From the NCBI GenBank assembly GCA_019636015.1, contig JAHBYJ010000001.1, positions 1,178,001 to 1,242,000 of the forward strand: DNA of 64,000 nt. The letters are read 5' to 3'. Each line of letters begins with the position of its first letter. The first letter of the stretch is position 1. Below, one piece after another: positions 36,194 to 44,958 of the stretch. Position numbers and translations under genes: made by a program. The notes below the pieces were generated by a model, which ran no database searches, was not told where the DNA came from, and saw nothing but the letters and a program-made list of their open reading frames with translations. This stretch comes from Parvibaculaceae bacterium. GTDB lineage: Bacteria; Pseudomonadota; Alphaproteobacteria; Parvibaculales; Parvibaculaceae.

Positions 36194-37432
36194 ATGAATT
36201 TCGAACATAACGACAAGACGAAGGAGCTGATTGCCCGTCTCGAGAAATTCATGGACGAGCATATCTATCCGAACGAGAAGACCTACAACGACCAGATGGA
36301 GGCCTTCCGCAAGGCGGGCAATCCCTGGCAGGTGCCGCAGATTCTTGAGGATCTGAAGCCGAAGGCAAAGGAAGCCGGCCTGTGGAATCTCTTCCTGCCG
36401 GAGTCGGAGCGCGGCGGCGGCCTCACCAATCTCGAATATGCCTCGCTCTGCGAAATCATGGGCCGCGTCGGCTGGTCGTCGGAAGTCTTCAACTGCGCGG
36501 CGCCCGACACCGGCAACATGGAAGTGATCGAGCGTTACGGCAATGAGCGCCAGAAGAAGGAATATCTGGAGCCGCTGCTCGAAGGAAAGATGCGCTCCGC
36601 CTTCCTCATGACCGAGCCGGATGTGGCTTCGTCCGACGCGACCAACATCTCGACCCGCATCGAGCGCGACGGCGACGAATACGTCATCAACGGCCGCAAG
36701 TGGTGGTCGTCGGGCGTTGGCGATCCGCGTTGCAAGATCGCGATCCTCATGGGCAAGACCGATCCGAAGGCCGACACCTATCGTCAGCAGTCGCAGATCC
36801 TCGTGCCGATGGATGCGCCGGGCATCGAGGTCGTGCGCATGCTGCCCGTCTTCGGCTATGACGACGCTCCGCATGGCCATGCCGAAGTGATCCTGAAAAA
36901 TGTCCGTGTCCCGGCCGAGAACCTGCTTCTTGGCGAAGGCCGCGGCTTCGAGATCAGCCAGGGCCGCCTTGGGCCGGGCCGCATCCATCACTGCATGCGC
37001 ACCATCGGCGTCGCCGAGCGCGCGCTCGAAATCATGGTGAAGCGCCTTCTCACCCGCGAAGCCTTCGGCAAGAAGATCGCGGAACATTCGGTCTGGGAAG
37101 AACGCGTGGCCCGCGCCCGCATCGATATCGAGATGGCGCGCCTGCTGACGCTCAAGGCTGCCTACATGATGGACACGGTGGGCAACAAGGTCGCCCGCGC
37201 CGAGATCGCCATGATCAAGGTGGCGGCGCCCAACATCGCGCTCAAGGTCATCGACGATGCCATCCAGGCGCATGGTGGCGGCGGCGTGACCACCGATTTC
37301 GGCCTCGCAAAAATGTACGCCGGCATGCGGACGCTCCGCCTTGCGGACGGTCCGGACGAAGTCCATGCCCGTACCATTGCGAAGCTCGAATTCAAGAAGC
37401 ATCAGTCGAAGCTTCGCGCGGCGGCCGAGTGA
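36194..37432 (+). CDS. ACAD10/11-type acyl-CoA dehydrogenase, 412 aa
   Basis: FAD-dependent dehydrogenase. Segments [16 protein letters not shown] (FAD binding), [29 protein letters not shown]-type [29 protein letters not shown] and [18 protein letters not shown] closely follow the dehydrogenase domain of eukaryotic ACAD10/ACAD11 rather than short-chain dehydrogenases. That domain, with the linked kinase, removes the phosphate of 4-phosphoacyl-CoA. Two separate kinase homologues are in this window (8834-9925, 40365-41435). AAGGGGAG precedes the ATG. Confidence 0.92.
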   Translation: MNFEHNDKTKELIARLEKFMDEHIYPNEKTYNDQMEAFRKAGNPWQVPQILEDLKPKAKEAGLWNLFLPESERGGGLTNLEYASLCEIMGRVGWSSEVFNCAAPDTGNMEVIERYGNERQKKEYLEPLLEGKMRSAFLMTEPDVASSDATNISTRIERDGDEYVINGRKWWSSGVGDPRCKIAILMGKTDPKADTYRQQSQILVPMDAPGIEVVRMLPVFGYDDAPHGHAEVILKNVRVPAENLLLGEGRGFEISQGRLGPGRIHHCMRTIGVAERALEIMVKRLLTREAFGKKIAEHSVWEERVARARIDIEMARLLTLKAAYMMDTVGNKVARAEIAMIKVAAPNIALKVIDDAIQAHGGGGVTTDFGLAKMYAGMRTLRLADGPDEVHARTIAKLEFKKHQSKLRAAAE

Positions 37433-37490
37433 TCATGGCGGCGCGCCGCGTCCTTCGCGGGACATGGTCCCGCGGCTGACTTGGAGAATG

Positions 37491-37519
37491 ACGGCCGGTC
37501 CCGAAAGGGCCGGCCGTTT
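37491..37519 (+). terminator. Terminator-like hairpin after the acyl-CoA dehydrogenase
   Basis: Arms ACGGCCGG(T)CCC and GGGCCGGCCGT with loop GAAA and one bulged T, followed by TTTCC. It is 58 bases after the stop codon and before the GST gene. The T-tract is short, so efficiency is uncertain. Confidence 0.65.
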
Positions 37520-37555
37520 CCATGACATGAAGAATATTTGCAGCGGATGGCGAGA

Positions 37556-38215
37556 ATGGGCATTCCGACCGGCATGAAGATGTACAACTCGCAGCTCTCG
37601 CCCTTCGCGGCGCGGTGCCGCATCGCGATCTATGCGAAAGACCTCGATGTGGAACTCATCGACCTCGCCGATCCCGCGCATGACGAAGCCTTCGGCCGGA
37701 TCGCGCCGATGCGCAAAATCCCCGTGCTGGTGGATGGCGGGACGGTGGTGCCGGAGTCTGAAACGATCTGCGAATATCTGGACGACAAGGGGCTTGGCGT
37801 CTCGCTGCGGCCGGACGATCCGGCGGCGATAGCGAGAATGCGGCTCATTTCGCGCATCGCCGATCTCTATGTCATGGACCCCATGGGCGAACTCTTCGGC
37901 CAGATCAATCCTGCGGGCCGCGACCAGCAGCTCGTTGCGCGGGAAATTGCCGAGCTCTCGAAGGCCATGACCTGGCTCGAACACTATGTCGAAGGTCCGG
38001 ATTTCGCCGTCGCGGGCAAGCTGACGCTCGCCGATTGCGAGCTTGTGCCCGTGCTTTTCTTCTTTCGTGAAATCGGCCCCATGTTCGGACAGGCACAGCC
38101 CTTCGGCGGCTTGCCGCGTCTCGAAGCCTATTACAACGCCATCAGCAGACATCCGGCGGCGGGAAAGGTTCTCGCCGAGCTCGATGAAGCGATGAAGCGG
38201 ATGATGGCCGGCTAG
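37556..38215 (+). CDS. Glutathione S-transferase family protein, 219 aa
   Basis: Thioredoxin-fold N-terminal domain (MKMYNSQLSPFAARCRIAIYAK; MRKIPVLVDGGTVVPESETICEYLDD, with cis-Pro and the ES glutathione pair) and an all-helical C-terminal domain (LTLADCELVPVLFFF). Conjugation or peroxidase activity with unknown substrate. ATG codons at 37547, 37556 and 37574 and a TTG at 37538 are all possible; no strong ribosome site decides. Converges with the histidine kinase gene. Confidence 0.88.
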   Translation: MGIPTGMKMYNSQLSPFAARCRIAIYAKDLDVELIDLADPAHDEAFGRIAPMRKIPVLVDGGTVVPESETICEYLDDKGLGVSLRPDDPAAIARMRLISRIADLYVMDPMGELFGQINPAGRDQQLVAREIAELSKAMTWLEHYVEGPDFAVAGKLTLADCELVPVLFFFREIGPMFGQAQPFGGLPRLEAYYNAISRHPAAGKVLAELDEAMKRMMAG

Positions 38216-38218
38216 GCC

Positions 38219-40234
38219 TCAGCTTGCCGCCTTGAGGCTGTCATTTCCGGCTGCGGCGAAAGCCTCTGCCGGCCCGGCCTTGCCGATCTGGCAGCTCGGA
38301 ACCTTTGGCAAGTCGATCGTCACCACGGTTCCGACATCCGGCTCGCTCTCGATCTTCATGCTGCCGCCATGGAGCTCCGCCAGCGACCGCACCAGGGCGA
38401 GACCGAGGCCCGAGCCTTGTTTGGCGAGCGCCGCGTCCGTCGAGATTTGTTCGAAGGGTTGGCCGAGCCGCCCGATCTGGTCCGTTGGAATGCCGCGGCC
38501 CGTATCGCGCACGACGAAGCGGATGGCATCCGCGCAGGCACGCGCTTCTATGGTGACGACGCCCTGCGACGGCGTGAACTTCACCGAGTTCGACAGCAAG
38601 TTGAGCAGGATCTGCTTCAGCGCGCGCTCATCCGCCGTGATCGTGCCGCCTGCCTCGCAGTAGATCTTCTTGACGAGCTGGATGCCGTTTTCCTCCGCCC
38701 GCCCACGCATCAGGCGGACGCAGGATTCGACGATATGCGCAGCGTCGAGCTCCTCGGCATGGATTTCGTATTTTCCGGCCTCGATCTTCGACATGTCGAG
38801 AATGTCGCTGATGAGATCGAGAAGGAGCGCGCCGCTTTCGTTGATGAGCTGCGCATACTCATTGTAGCGCGGATGCCCGAGTTCGCCGAACATCTGCATC
38901 CGCAGGATTTCCGAAAAGCCGATAATGGCGTTGAGCGGCGTCCTGAGTTCGTGGCTCATATTGGCGAGGAACCGCGACTTGGTCCGGTTCGCCGCCTCGG
39001 CGCGCTCGCGAGCGTCGAGAAGTTCGATTTCGTAGTTCTTGCGGTCGCTGATATCGCGCGTGACGCCGATCACTTCGGACATGCGCTTTCCGTCAGCGCC
39101 GACAGCGCCGCGCATGGTGGACTCAAGCCATATGTAGTGACCGGCCTTGTGCAGATAGCGGTAGTCGAATTGCACAGCCTCGCCGGTCGTCACGCATTGT
39201 ATGAAGGCGTCGCGCGCTCGGGGATAGTCTTCCGGGTGGATGTGCTCTTCTCGTATGGCAGCGCCGATGAACTCGTCGGGAAGCCTGCCCAGAATATGCT
39301 CGACGGCGGGCGAAATGAATTTCACTCGCGCGTGCGAGTCGTAATGCGCGACGACGTCGGTCGCCTGCTCCGTCATGAAGCGGTATTTCGCCTCGCTGGC
39401 TTTCAGCGCGTCCGCCGCTTCCATCTCCTCGCTGACATCCTCCGCAAGGCCGACAAGGGCGCCGACCTCGCCAAAGGCATCGACCTCGGTATAGGCATGG
39501 GTCTTGATGTGGCGATAGTCGCCTTCGCCGGAACGGAAGCGGGTGATGCATGTCACCGGCACATGCGTTTCGAATGCATCGATAAATCTGGAGAGAAGTT
39601 CGTCGCGGTCGTCGGGATGGACAAGCTGTTCGTGCCAATCGCCGCCGGTCGGTATGGCCCCATCCTCGAGTCCCAGGATGCGTGCAACACCCTTCGACCA
39701 CTGCGGCGCGGGGTCGCCCTTTACCCATCGCCAATGGCCGAAACGCGCGAGCTGCTCCGCTTCGCGCAACTGGCTTTCGAGACGGTGGGTCTCGGTCACG
39801 TCCCGCGAAACGCAGAGAATGCCGGCGACGTTCGGATCATCGAGAAGATTGCGGCCGCGAGTCTCCACGAGACGCCAGCTGCCGTTCTTGTGCGAAAGGC
39901 GCAACACTTCGGTGAATTCGCCGCCGGGCGTCTGCGCGCATTCCTCGATCCGGCCGAGCATGCGCTCGCGGTCGTCCGGATGCATGAAATCGCCCGCCTT
40001 CTTGCCGGCAAAGGCGTCTTCGGTCGTGCCAAGCAGGCGGCGCACGGCGTGGCTCTGAAAGAGAACAGTACCATCCCGGTCGAGGAGGGTGAGGATGTCG
40101 CCCGTATTCTCGATCAGGGCGCGATAGAATCGCTCGCCCGAAGCCGGGCATGAGGCGGCCAACTCGCACTCGGCGTCCCGGCCTTCTGGCCTCGCGTTAC
40201 CTGGTCGATCCATCGGTTTCCCCACCGTCGGCAT
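38219..40234 (-). CDS. PAS-domain sensor histidine kinase, 671 aa
   Basis: Soluble (no membrane helices or signal peptide) sensor kinase. Three PAS/PAC modules at about residues 32-155, 160-275 and 280-405 (first begins RFYRALIENTGDILTLLDRDG). HisKA with FLANMSHELRTPLNAIIGF carries the phosphorylated His; the ATPase domain has the N-box LLNLLSNSVKFT, G1 DTGRGI and G2 GSGLGLAL. No receiver domain is fused and no response regulator is adjacent, so it is an orphan in this window. PAS cofactors cannot be predicted. Start at 40234 or ATG 40213. Confidence 0.93.
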   Translation of the reverse strand: MPTVGKPMDRPGNARPEGRDAECELAASCPASGERFYRALIENTGDILTLLDRDGTVLFQSHAVRRLLGTTEDAFAGKKAGDFMHPDDRERMLGRIEECAQTPGGEFTEVLRLSHKNGSWRLVETRGRNLLDDPNVAGILCVSRDVTETHRLESQLREAEQLARFGHWRWVKGDPAPQWSKGVARILGLEDGAIPTGGDWHEQLVHPDDRDELLSRFIDAFETHVPVTCITRFRSGEGDYRHIKTHAYTEVDAFGEVGALVGLAEDVSEEMEAADALKASEAKYRFMTEQATDVVAHYDSHARVKFISPAVEHILGRLPDEFIGAAIREEHIHPEDYPRARDAFIQCVTTGEAVQFDYRYLHKAGHYIWLESTMRGAVGADGKRMSEVIGVTRDISDRKNYEIELLDARERAEAANRTKSRFLANMSHELRTPLNAIIGFSEILRMQMFGELGHPRYNEYAQLINESGALLLDLISDILDMSKIEAGKYEIHAEELDAAHIVESCVRLMRGRAEENGIQLVKKIYCEAGGTITADERALKQILLNLLSNSVKFTPSQGVVTIEARACADAIRFVVRDTGRGIPTDQIGRLGQPFEQISTDAALAKQGSGLGLALVRSLAELHGGSMKIESEPDVGTVVTIDLPKVPSCQIGKAGPAEAFAAAGNDSLKAAS

Positions 40235-40364
40235 TCTGCCGGCCCTTCGTCCCGGACAAGATTTGCCCGTAACGGGAGGAATCCTAGTGTGACTTCTTTA
40301 AATTTTCCTTGAGCGGACTGCGGAATTAACTTTGCGCTAACCCTGTTTCCCGCGCAAACCGGGA

Positions 40365-41435
40365 TCAGTCGGGCCGCTGAAGAATCTGGCAGGCGAATTC
40401 GGCCAGCGTGCGGCATGAATCTCCGAGTGTCATCGCTCGTTCGGAACTCGCATTGCCGTCGAGCCCGCGCTTGTAGACGCCCTGGCTGATCGAGGCGAGG
40501 CGGAACATGGAAAAGGCGAGATAGAAGTTCCAGTGCGGGATGCCGTCGCGGCCCGCGTGGCGGCAATATTCGGCCACGAATTCCTGCTCGGTCGGAACGC
40601 CCGGTGTCTTCGTGCGGTCGATCGCGGTGGCGCCGCCCGCGACGCCCAGCAGATCGTACATGCAGCAATAGGCAACGTCGGCGAGCGGGTGGCCGATGGT
40701 GCACAGTTCCCAGTCGAGCACGGCGATCATGCGCGGCTCGCTCGCATGGAACATCGTATTGCCAAGGCGGTAGTCGCCATGGGCGATGGTGACAGACGGT
40801 TCGTCGGGGATATGCGCCGGAAGATAGTTGATGAGCTCTTCCATGGCGGGCACATCGGTCGTCTGCGCGCCGCGATACTGCTTGATCCACCGGCCGATCT
40901 GGCGCTCGAAATAATTGCCGGGCTTGCCGAAATCGCCGAGACCGACTTTTTCGTAGTCGACCTTGTGGAGCTTCGCGAGGTTCTCCGCGAGATTGGCATA
41001 GACCGCGCGCCGTTCTTGCTCCGACGAGTCCGGCATGACGGATTCGCGGAAGACCCGGCCCTCGAGATACTCCATCACATAGAAAGAGGTGCCGATGACG
41101 CTGTCATCCTCGCACAGCGCATACATATGCGGCACCGGAACGCCAGTGCCGGCAAGCGCCTTCATCACACGGTATTCGCGGTCCACCTGATGCGCGCTGG
41201 CGAGAAGCTGCCCGGGCGGCTTCTTGCGCATGACATACCGCTTCGTGCCGCCGGCACCGCTCGTGGTGAGAAGAAAGGTGGGGTTCGACTGCCCGCCCTC
41301 GAACTGGCGCACATCGAGATCGCCACTGAAGCCTTCCACCGTGTCGCGGCAGTAGGTCTCAAGGCGCTTCACATCGAAGCGGTGCGCCTCCCGAACAGGT
41401 GTGGTTTCCAGTGCGGCGGGTCCGGCCTCGGCCAT
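40365..41435 (-). CDS. ACAD10/11-type phosphotransferase (APH-fold kinase), 356 aa
   Basis: Paralogue of the protein at 8834-9925, sharing FEGGQSNPTFLL, YVMRKKPPGQLLASAHQVDREYRV, CEDDSVIGTSFYVMEYLEGRVF, KPGNYFERQIGRWIKQY, HGDYRLGN and VLDWELCTIGHPLADV. The catalytic loop reads HGDYRLGN here against HGDYRLDN in the other copy; the conserved His, Asp and Asn are kept. Probable 4-hydroxyacyl-CoA kinase by family; the two copies may differ in chain length. Followed by the desaturase gene upstream on the same strand at a distance of 102 bases. Confidence 0.88.
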   Translation of the reverse strand: MAEAGPAALETTPVREAHRFDVKRLETYCRDTVEGFSGDLDVRQFEGGQSNPTFLLTTSGAGGTKRYVMRKKPPGQLLASAHQVDREYRVMKALAGTGVPVPHMYALCEDDSVIGTSFYVMEYLEGRVFRESVMPDSSEQERRAVYANLAENLAKLHKVDYEKVGLGDFGKPGNYFERQIGRWIKQYRGAQTTDVPAMEELINYLPAHIPDEPSVTIAHGDYRLGNTMFHASEPRMIAVLDWELCTIGHPLADVAYCCMYDLLGVAGGATAIDRTKTPGVPTEQEFVAEYCRHAGRDGIPHWNFYLAFSMFRLASISQGVYKRGLDGNASSERAMTLGDSCRTLAEFACQILQRPD

Positions 41436-41537
41436 GTGTCTCTCCCCAAAGGCAATTTCTGATTGCGGAGAGACTTACCATGGGGCGAGGGGCCCGCAAA
41501 GGCGGGCAGGGCGGACGCAGCGTCGGCTTGGCGCTGC

Positions 41538-42560
41538 TCAGGCCGCGTTCTGGTCCTCGGTGAAGCCTTCCGATGTAATGCCGGAAACGCGGCGCTTGCG
41601 CGCATTATGGATTACCTCGCCCCGCTGGTCCTGGTCGTCGGGCCGGGAGGTCGCCATGCGGATCACCTGCGCGTAATTGTCCTTGGTTTCCATGCGCTCG
41701 CCAAAACCGTTGGCGATGAGGAAGCGCCGCGCCATGGGCAAATTGTAGCAAGGCACCCACATCATCAAATGATGCTCGACATGATAGTTGACCCAGTAGG
41801 GCGCGACGAGCGCGCGTTCGACGAGATTGGCGAGCGTCGTTCGCGCATGGCGGAACGGGTCGTCATTGTCGGGCACCATCGCATGTTCGGCGATATTGCG
41901 AATGCGCGTGATCGCCTGATGCCAGGTGAGGAAGGGCGCCAGCCACAGGACAAAGTAGAGATACCAATGCCCGCTCGCGGCCAGCACGGCAAAGACGGCG
42001 AGTTGCGCCAGTGTTGCCTTGCCGAGCTTCTGCCAGTAGTTGGAAAGGCGCTGCGAGAGCGGCCAGTCCGCCGCACCGAGCGCATTCATGATTTGCGCCT
42101 TGCGCTGCTGATATCCGGTCTGGCCTGTAATGTCGCGGATCATCTTGCGCTTGAAGCTCTTGCGCGTGATGGGGAAAGGCGCCGAAAGGATGAGGTCCGG
42201 ATCTTCCTTCTGCTGCGTATTTGCGTGGTGCTTCAGGTGATAGCGGCGGTAGGCGCCGGTCTCCGCCATCATCGGATAGGCACAGAACCACTGGCTGAGG
42301 AAATTGTTGAGCTTCTGGTTCTCGGTGAGAATGCCATGAGCGCCGTCATGCATGAGGATCGCAAGGCCGAGCTGCCGCGCTCCGATCACCATGACTGCAA
42401 GAAGGAAGGTGAGCGGATTGGGGAAGGCGGCAAAGACCGCCATCGCGCCGAAGATGACGGCCCATGCATGGAAGACGAGCCAGATGCCGCGCAGGTCCGA
42501 ACGCTTGCGTACAAGCGCGATCTGCTCGGGGCTGAGAAGATCCTTTGCCAGAACGCTCAT
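41538..42560 (-). CDS. Membrane fatty acid desaturase, 340 aa
   Basis: Di-iron membrane desaturase introducing a double bond into acyl chains. Three histidine boxes are intact: HDGAH (about residue 71), HLKHH and HVEHH, between pairs of hydrophobic helices. A charged C-terminal tail of about 50 residues follows. Its start overlaps the stop of the TetR gene by 4 bases (ATGA), so it is the regulator's operon partner; this resembles the DesT/DesB logic of pseudomonads, where acyl chain saturation is sensed. Confidence 0.92.
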   Translation of the reverse strand: MSVLAKDLLSPEQIALVRKRSDLRGIWLVFHAWAVIFGAMAVFAAFPNPLTFLLAVMVIGARQLGLAILMHDGAHGILTENQKLNNFLSQWFCAYPMMAETGAYRRYHLKHHANTQQKEDPDLILSAPFPITRKSFKRKMIRDITGQTGYQQRKAQIMNALGAADWPLSQRLSNYWQKLGKATLAQLAVFAVLAASGHWYLYFVLWLAPFLTWHQAITRIRNIAEHAMVPDNDDPFRHARTTLANLVERALVAPYWVNYHVEHHLMMWVPCYNLPMARRFLIANGFGERMETKDNYAQVIRMATSRPDDQDQRGEVIHNARKRRVSGITSEGFTEDQNAA

Positions 42561-43213
42561 GCGACTGTCCTCCGTTCCCTGTTCCGTTCCTGTCCGGCGG
42601 CGAGCGCGATGCCCACACCCGCGAGGCAGAATTTCACGATTTCCTCGACCACGCGGTCGGGGTTGTTGTCGAGCTCATGCGATTGCGGCGCAAGCGGTCC
42701 CACCAGGGCGGTTGGAATGGCGCCTGCGATGCAGGCCGCAGCGATCCGCGCATCGATGGGGGGAATTTCGCCGTTCTCGATGCCGTCCTCGAGAATGCGC
42801 GCAAAGATTTCTGCATGTGTGCGACGGAAGAAGGCGCGCTCCTCGGCCAGGTTCACGTCGAGCGGCTCCGCCAGCAGCGCATAGGCGAGGCGGCGGCCCT
42901 TCACGGCGCGGCCGGCGAAGGTGCGCAGCACTTTCACCAGCCTTTCGCCCGCCGGCTCATCGCCCGTGGCGATGGTCGCCAGCATGCCCATCTCGCGTGC
43001 CGAGACCTCGCGGAAAAGCTCGCGGCACAGCGCCTCCTTGGAAGAGAAATAGCGGTAGAGCGTGCCGGTCGCGACGCCCGCCTTTTTGGCCACTTCCGAC
43101 ATTTGCACTGCAGCAAAGCCGCCGCCCGCGACAAGTTCCCGGGCGGCCGCGAGAATGCCGGCCCTCGTCTCGGCGAGCCGGGCTGCAACCTTGTCTGTCT
43201 GGCGATACGCCAA
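42557..43213 (-). CDS. TetR/AcrR family regulator of the desaturase, 218 aa
   Basis: HTH at the N-terminus (RAGILAAARELVAGGGFAAVQMSEVAKKAGVATGTLYRYF), then a helical ligand domain that could bind acyl-CoA. The TTG at 43213 has GGAGG 8 bases upstream; an in-frame ATG at 43228 has no ribosome site and would lie inside the palindrome. First gene of the operon with the desaturase; two perfect palindromes directly upstream are probable operators, so it likely represses itself and the desaturase. Confidence 0.9.
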   Translation of the reverse strand: MAYRQTDKVAARLAETRAGILAAARELVAGGGFAAVQMSEVAKKAGVATGTLYRYFSSKEALCRELFREVSAREMGMLATIATGDEPAGERLVKVLRTFAGRAVKGRRLAYALLAEPLDVNLAEERAFFRRTHAEIFARILEDGIENGEIPPIDARIAAACIAGAIPTALVGPLAPQSHELDNNPDRVVEEIVKFCLAGVGIALAAGQERNRERRTVA

Positions 43214-43227
43214 GATGTGAACCTCCA

Positions 43228-43246
43228 TTCACTTTCAAGAAGTGAA
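43228..43246. promoter_or_regulatory. Operator-like palindrome 1 of the TetR-desaturase operon
   Basis: Perfect inverted repeat TTCACTT-N5-AAGTGAA directly upstream of the TetR gene. It overlaps by four bases a second palindrome (43243-43256). Position and symmetry fit a TetR dimer site. Confidence 0.65.
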
Positions 43247-43256
43247 CCACGGTTCA
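43243..43256. promoter_or_regulatory. Operator-like palindrome 2 of the TetR-desaturase operon
   Basis: Perfect inverted repeat TGAACC-AC-GGTTCA overlapping the 3' side of palindrome 1. Similar spaced TGAAC half-sites are used by fatty-acid-responsive TetR proteins such as DesT and PsrA-type regulators; the comparison is by resemblance only. Confidence 0.6.
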
Positions 43257-43304
43257 GGGTTCGCGTCAATCGCCGGGCGGCGGGGAAGAAGCCGGCGCAT
43301 GACA

Positions 43305-43352
43305 AAGCCCCGGTCCCGCACTTCGCAAAAAAAGCGCAGAAATCCGGGGCTT
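43305..43352 (-). terminator. Terminator-like hairpin after the small exported-protein gene
   Basis: Arms AAGCCCCGG and CCGGGGCTT enclose 30 bases that include a T-run and a small inner dyad (GCGC/GCG). It lies 15 bases past the stop of the 57-aa gene at 43368-43541 and before the TetR operon promoter, so it would insulate the operon. The T-tract after the outer stem is weak. Confidence 0.45.
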
Positions 43353-43367
43353 CAAAGAAATAGCGGG

Positions 43368-43541
43368 TCAGTCGGCGGCGCGGAGCACCGGCACGAAATC
43401 CTGGGTCTCGCGCGCTTTGGCAGCTTCTTGGCGTGCCGGTGCGGCCTTCGCTTCTTCAAACGAATACCACTGAGCCTGCCCAGTGAAAGCCGCCGCGGCG
43501 AGGGCGGCGCTATGGAGCCACTGCTTGATAAAGGTCTTCAT
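43368..43541 (-). CDS. Small putative exported protein, 57 aa
   Basis: Unrecognised. MKTFIKQWLHSAALAAAAFTGQAQ reads as a signal peptide with possible cleavage near GQA; the remainder (YSFEEAKAAPARQEAAKARETQ) is charged and Ala-rich. AAGGAGG lies 6 bases before the ATG, which supports real translation. It diverges from the MFS gene. Confidence 0.6.
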   Translation of the reverse strand: MKTFIKQWLHSAALAAAAFTGQAQWYSFEEAKAAPARQEAAKARETQDFVPVLRAAD

Positions 43542-43698
43542 CTTTGCCTCCTTACGGAGATTGTTGCGTTGCACAATATGTAACGCCGTGATGACCCAAT
43601 TCAATGTGCGACGCCTGCGGCAAATCGACTTGCGCGCTTTGCAGGGGACTTGGGCGGCGGCTTCGGGCATAAGGGCAAAAAACCAGCGGCCCGCCCCC

Positions 43699-44955
43699 AT
43701 GACCGACAACCCCTCCGCGCCCGAAGCGACGACCGCCGACCTTTTCCGGCTCCGCGATTTCAACCTCTACATCTCGGCGCGTTTCCTCGGCACGCTCGGC
43801 ATGTTGATCATGTCGGTCGCTGTCGGCTGGCAGGTCTACGACATCACGGAAAGCGCATTGGCGCTTGGCTATGTCGGCCTCGCACAATTCTTGCCGATGC
43901 TGCTTTTCACCCTGCCGGCCGGTGACATCGCCGATCGCATCGACCGGCGATACATCGTCGCGGCGGCGGGGCTTCTGGAGGCTGCGGCTGCCGGCTGGCT
44001 CATTCTCTTGACGATCACGCATTCGGGCGACGTCACCTGGTTCTATGCGGCGCTCGCGCTTTTCGGCACCGCTCGCGCGATCATGGCGCCCGCGTCGCGC
44101 TCCTTCGTGCCGCTGCTCGTGCCGAAGGTGCAGCTCGCCCGCGCGATTGCGGTCAGCTCCTCCACCTTCCAGATGTCGGTAATCCTCGGACCGGCAATCG
44201 GCGGCTTTCTCTATCTCTCCGGGCCTGTAACCGTCTATGCGACCTGCCTTGCCCTCTTCTGCGGTGTCTCGCTTGCCTTTCTCGGCATTCGCACCCGCTC
44301 GAAGGTGGAACCGCAGGGCCCGGCCACCAGTGCCTGGTCCCGTGCGGTCGCGGGCGTCTTCTATATCCGCCGCTCGCCCATCGTGCTCGGCGCGATCTCG
44401 CTCGATCTCTTCGCTGTGCTGCTCGGCGGCGCTGTGGCGCTATTGCCGATCTATGCGCGCGACATCCTCGATGTCGGCCCGACCGGGCTGGGCTTCATGC
44501 GGGCTGCGCCCGCGGTCGGCGCCATCGTGGTGAGCCTGTTGCTCGTCTGGCGCCCGCTGGGCCGCCGCGCCGGGCACATCATGTTCGCTTGTGTCGGCAT
44601 TTTCGGCGCCGCGACCATCGTTTTCGGCCTGTCGGAAAATTTCATCCTCACTCTCCTTGCGCTCACCGTCATGGGCGCATCGGACATGGTGAGCGTGAAT
44701 ATCCGCTCGACTCTGATCCCGCTCGCCACACCGCAGGAAATGCTTGGCCGCGTGACGGCGGTCGAGATGCTGTTCATCGGTGCATCGAATGAGCTTGGCG
44801 ATTTCCGGGCGGGCGTCTCGGCGGCGCTCTTCGGTACCGTGCCGGCCGTGCTGATCGGCGGCGTCGGGACGCTCGGCGTTGTCGGCATATGGATGTGGCT
44901 TTTCCCCTCGCTCCGCAAGGTCGACAGACTGTCCGATGTGAAGCCCGCAGGCTAG
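43699..44955 (+). CDS. MFS transporter (DHA3/MFS_3-type), 418 aa
   Basis: Twelve-helix secondary transporter, probably an exporter. The first helix starts after FRLRDFNLYISARFLGTLG; the A-like motif LPAGDIADRIDRRYI follows helix 2; APASRSFVPLLVPKVQLARAIAVSSS is typical of the enterobactin-exporter-like group. Start at 43699 gives the family N-terminus; the frame is open upstream. Substrate unknown. Converges with ubiA. Confidence 0.9.
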   Translation: MTDNPSAPEATTADLFRLRDFNLYISARFLGTLGMLIMSVAVGWQVYDITESALALGYVGLAQFLPMLLFTLPAGDIADRIDRRYIVAAAGLLEAAAAGWLILLTITHSGDVTWFYAALALFGTARAIMAPASRSFVPLLVPKVQLARAIAVSSSTFQMSVILGPAIGGFLYLSGPVTVYATCLALFCGVSLAFLGIRTRSKVEPQGPATSAWSRAVAGVFYIRRSPIVLGAISLDLFAVLLGGAVALLPIYARDILDVGPTGLGFMRAAPAVGAIVVSLLLVWRPLGRRAGHIMFACVGIFGAATIVFGLSENFILTLLALTVMGASDMVSVNIRSTLIPLATPQEMLGRVTAVEMLFIGASNELGDFRAGVSAALFGTVPAVLIGGVGTLGVVGIWMWLFPSLRKVDRLSDVKPAG

Positions 44956-44958
44956 ACC

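Noticed and set aside
40326..40340. CtrA-like site TTAA-N7-CTAA upstream of the histidine kinase
   Set aside because: One base off the TTAA-N7-TTAA consensus, 90 bases from the start codon, and no second site or promoter supports it; such matches occur by chance.
41463..42884. Long plus-strand frame opposite the desaturase and TetR genes
   Set aside because: It crosses two genes with intact motifs on the other strand and has no plausible domain.
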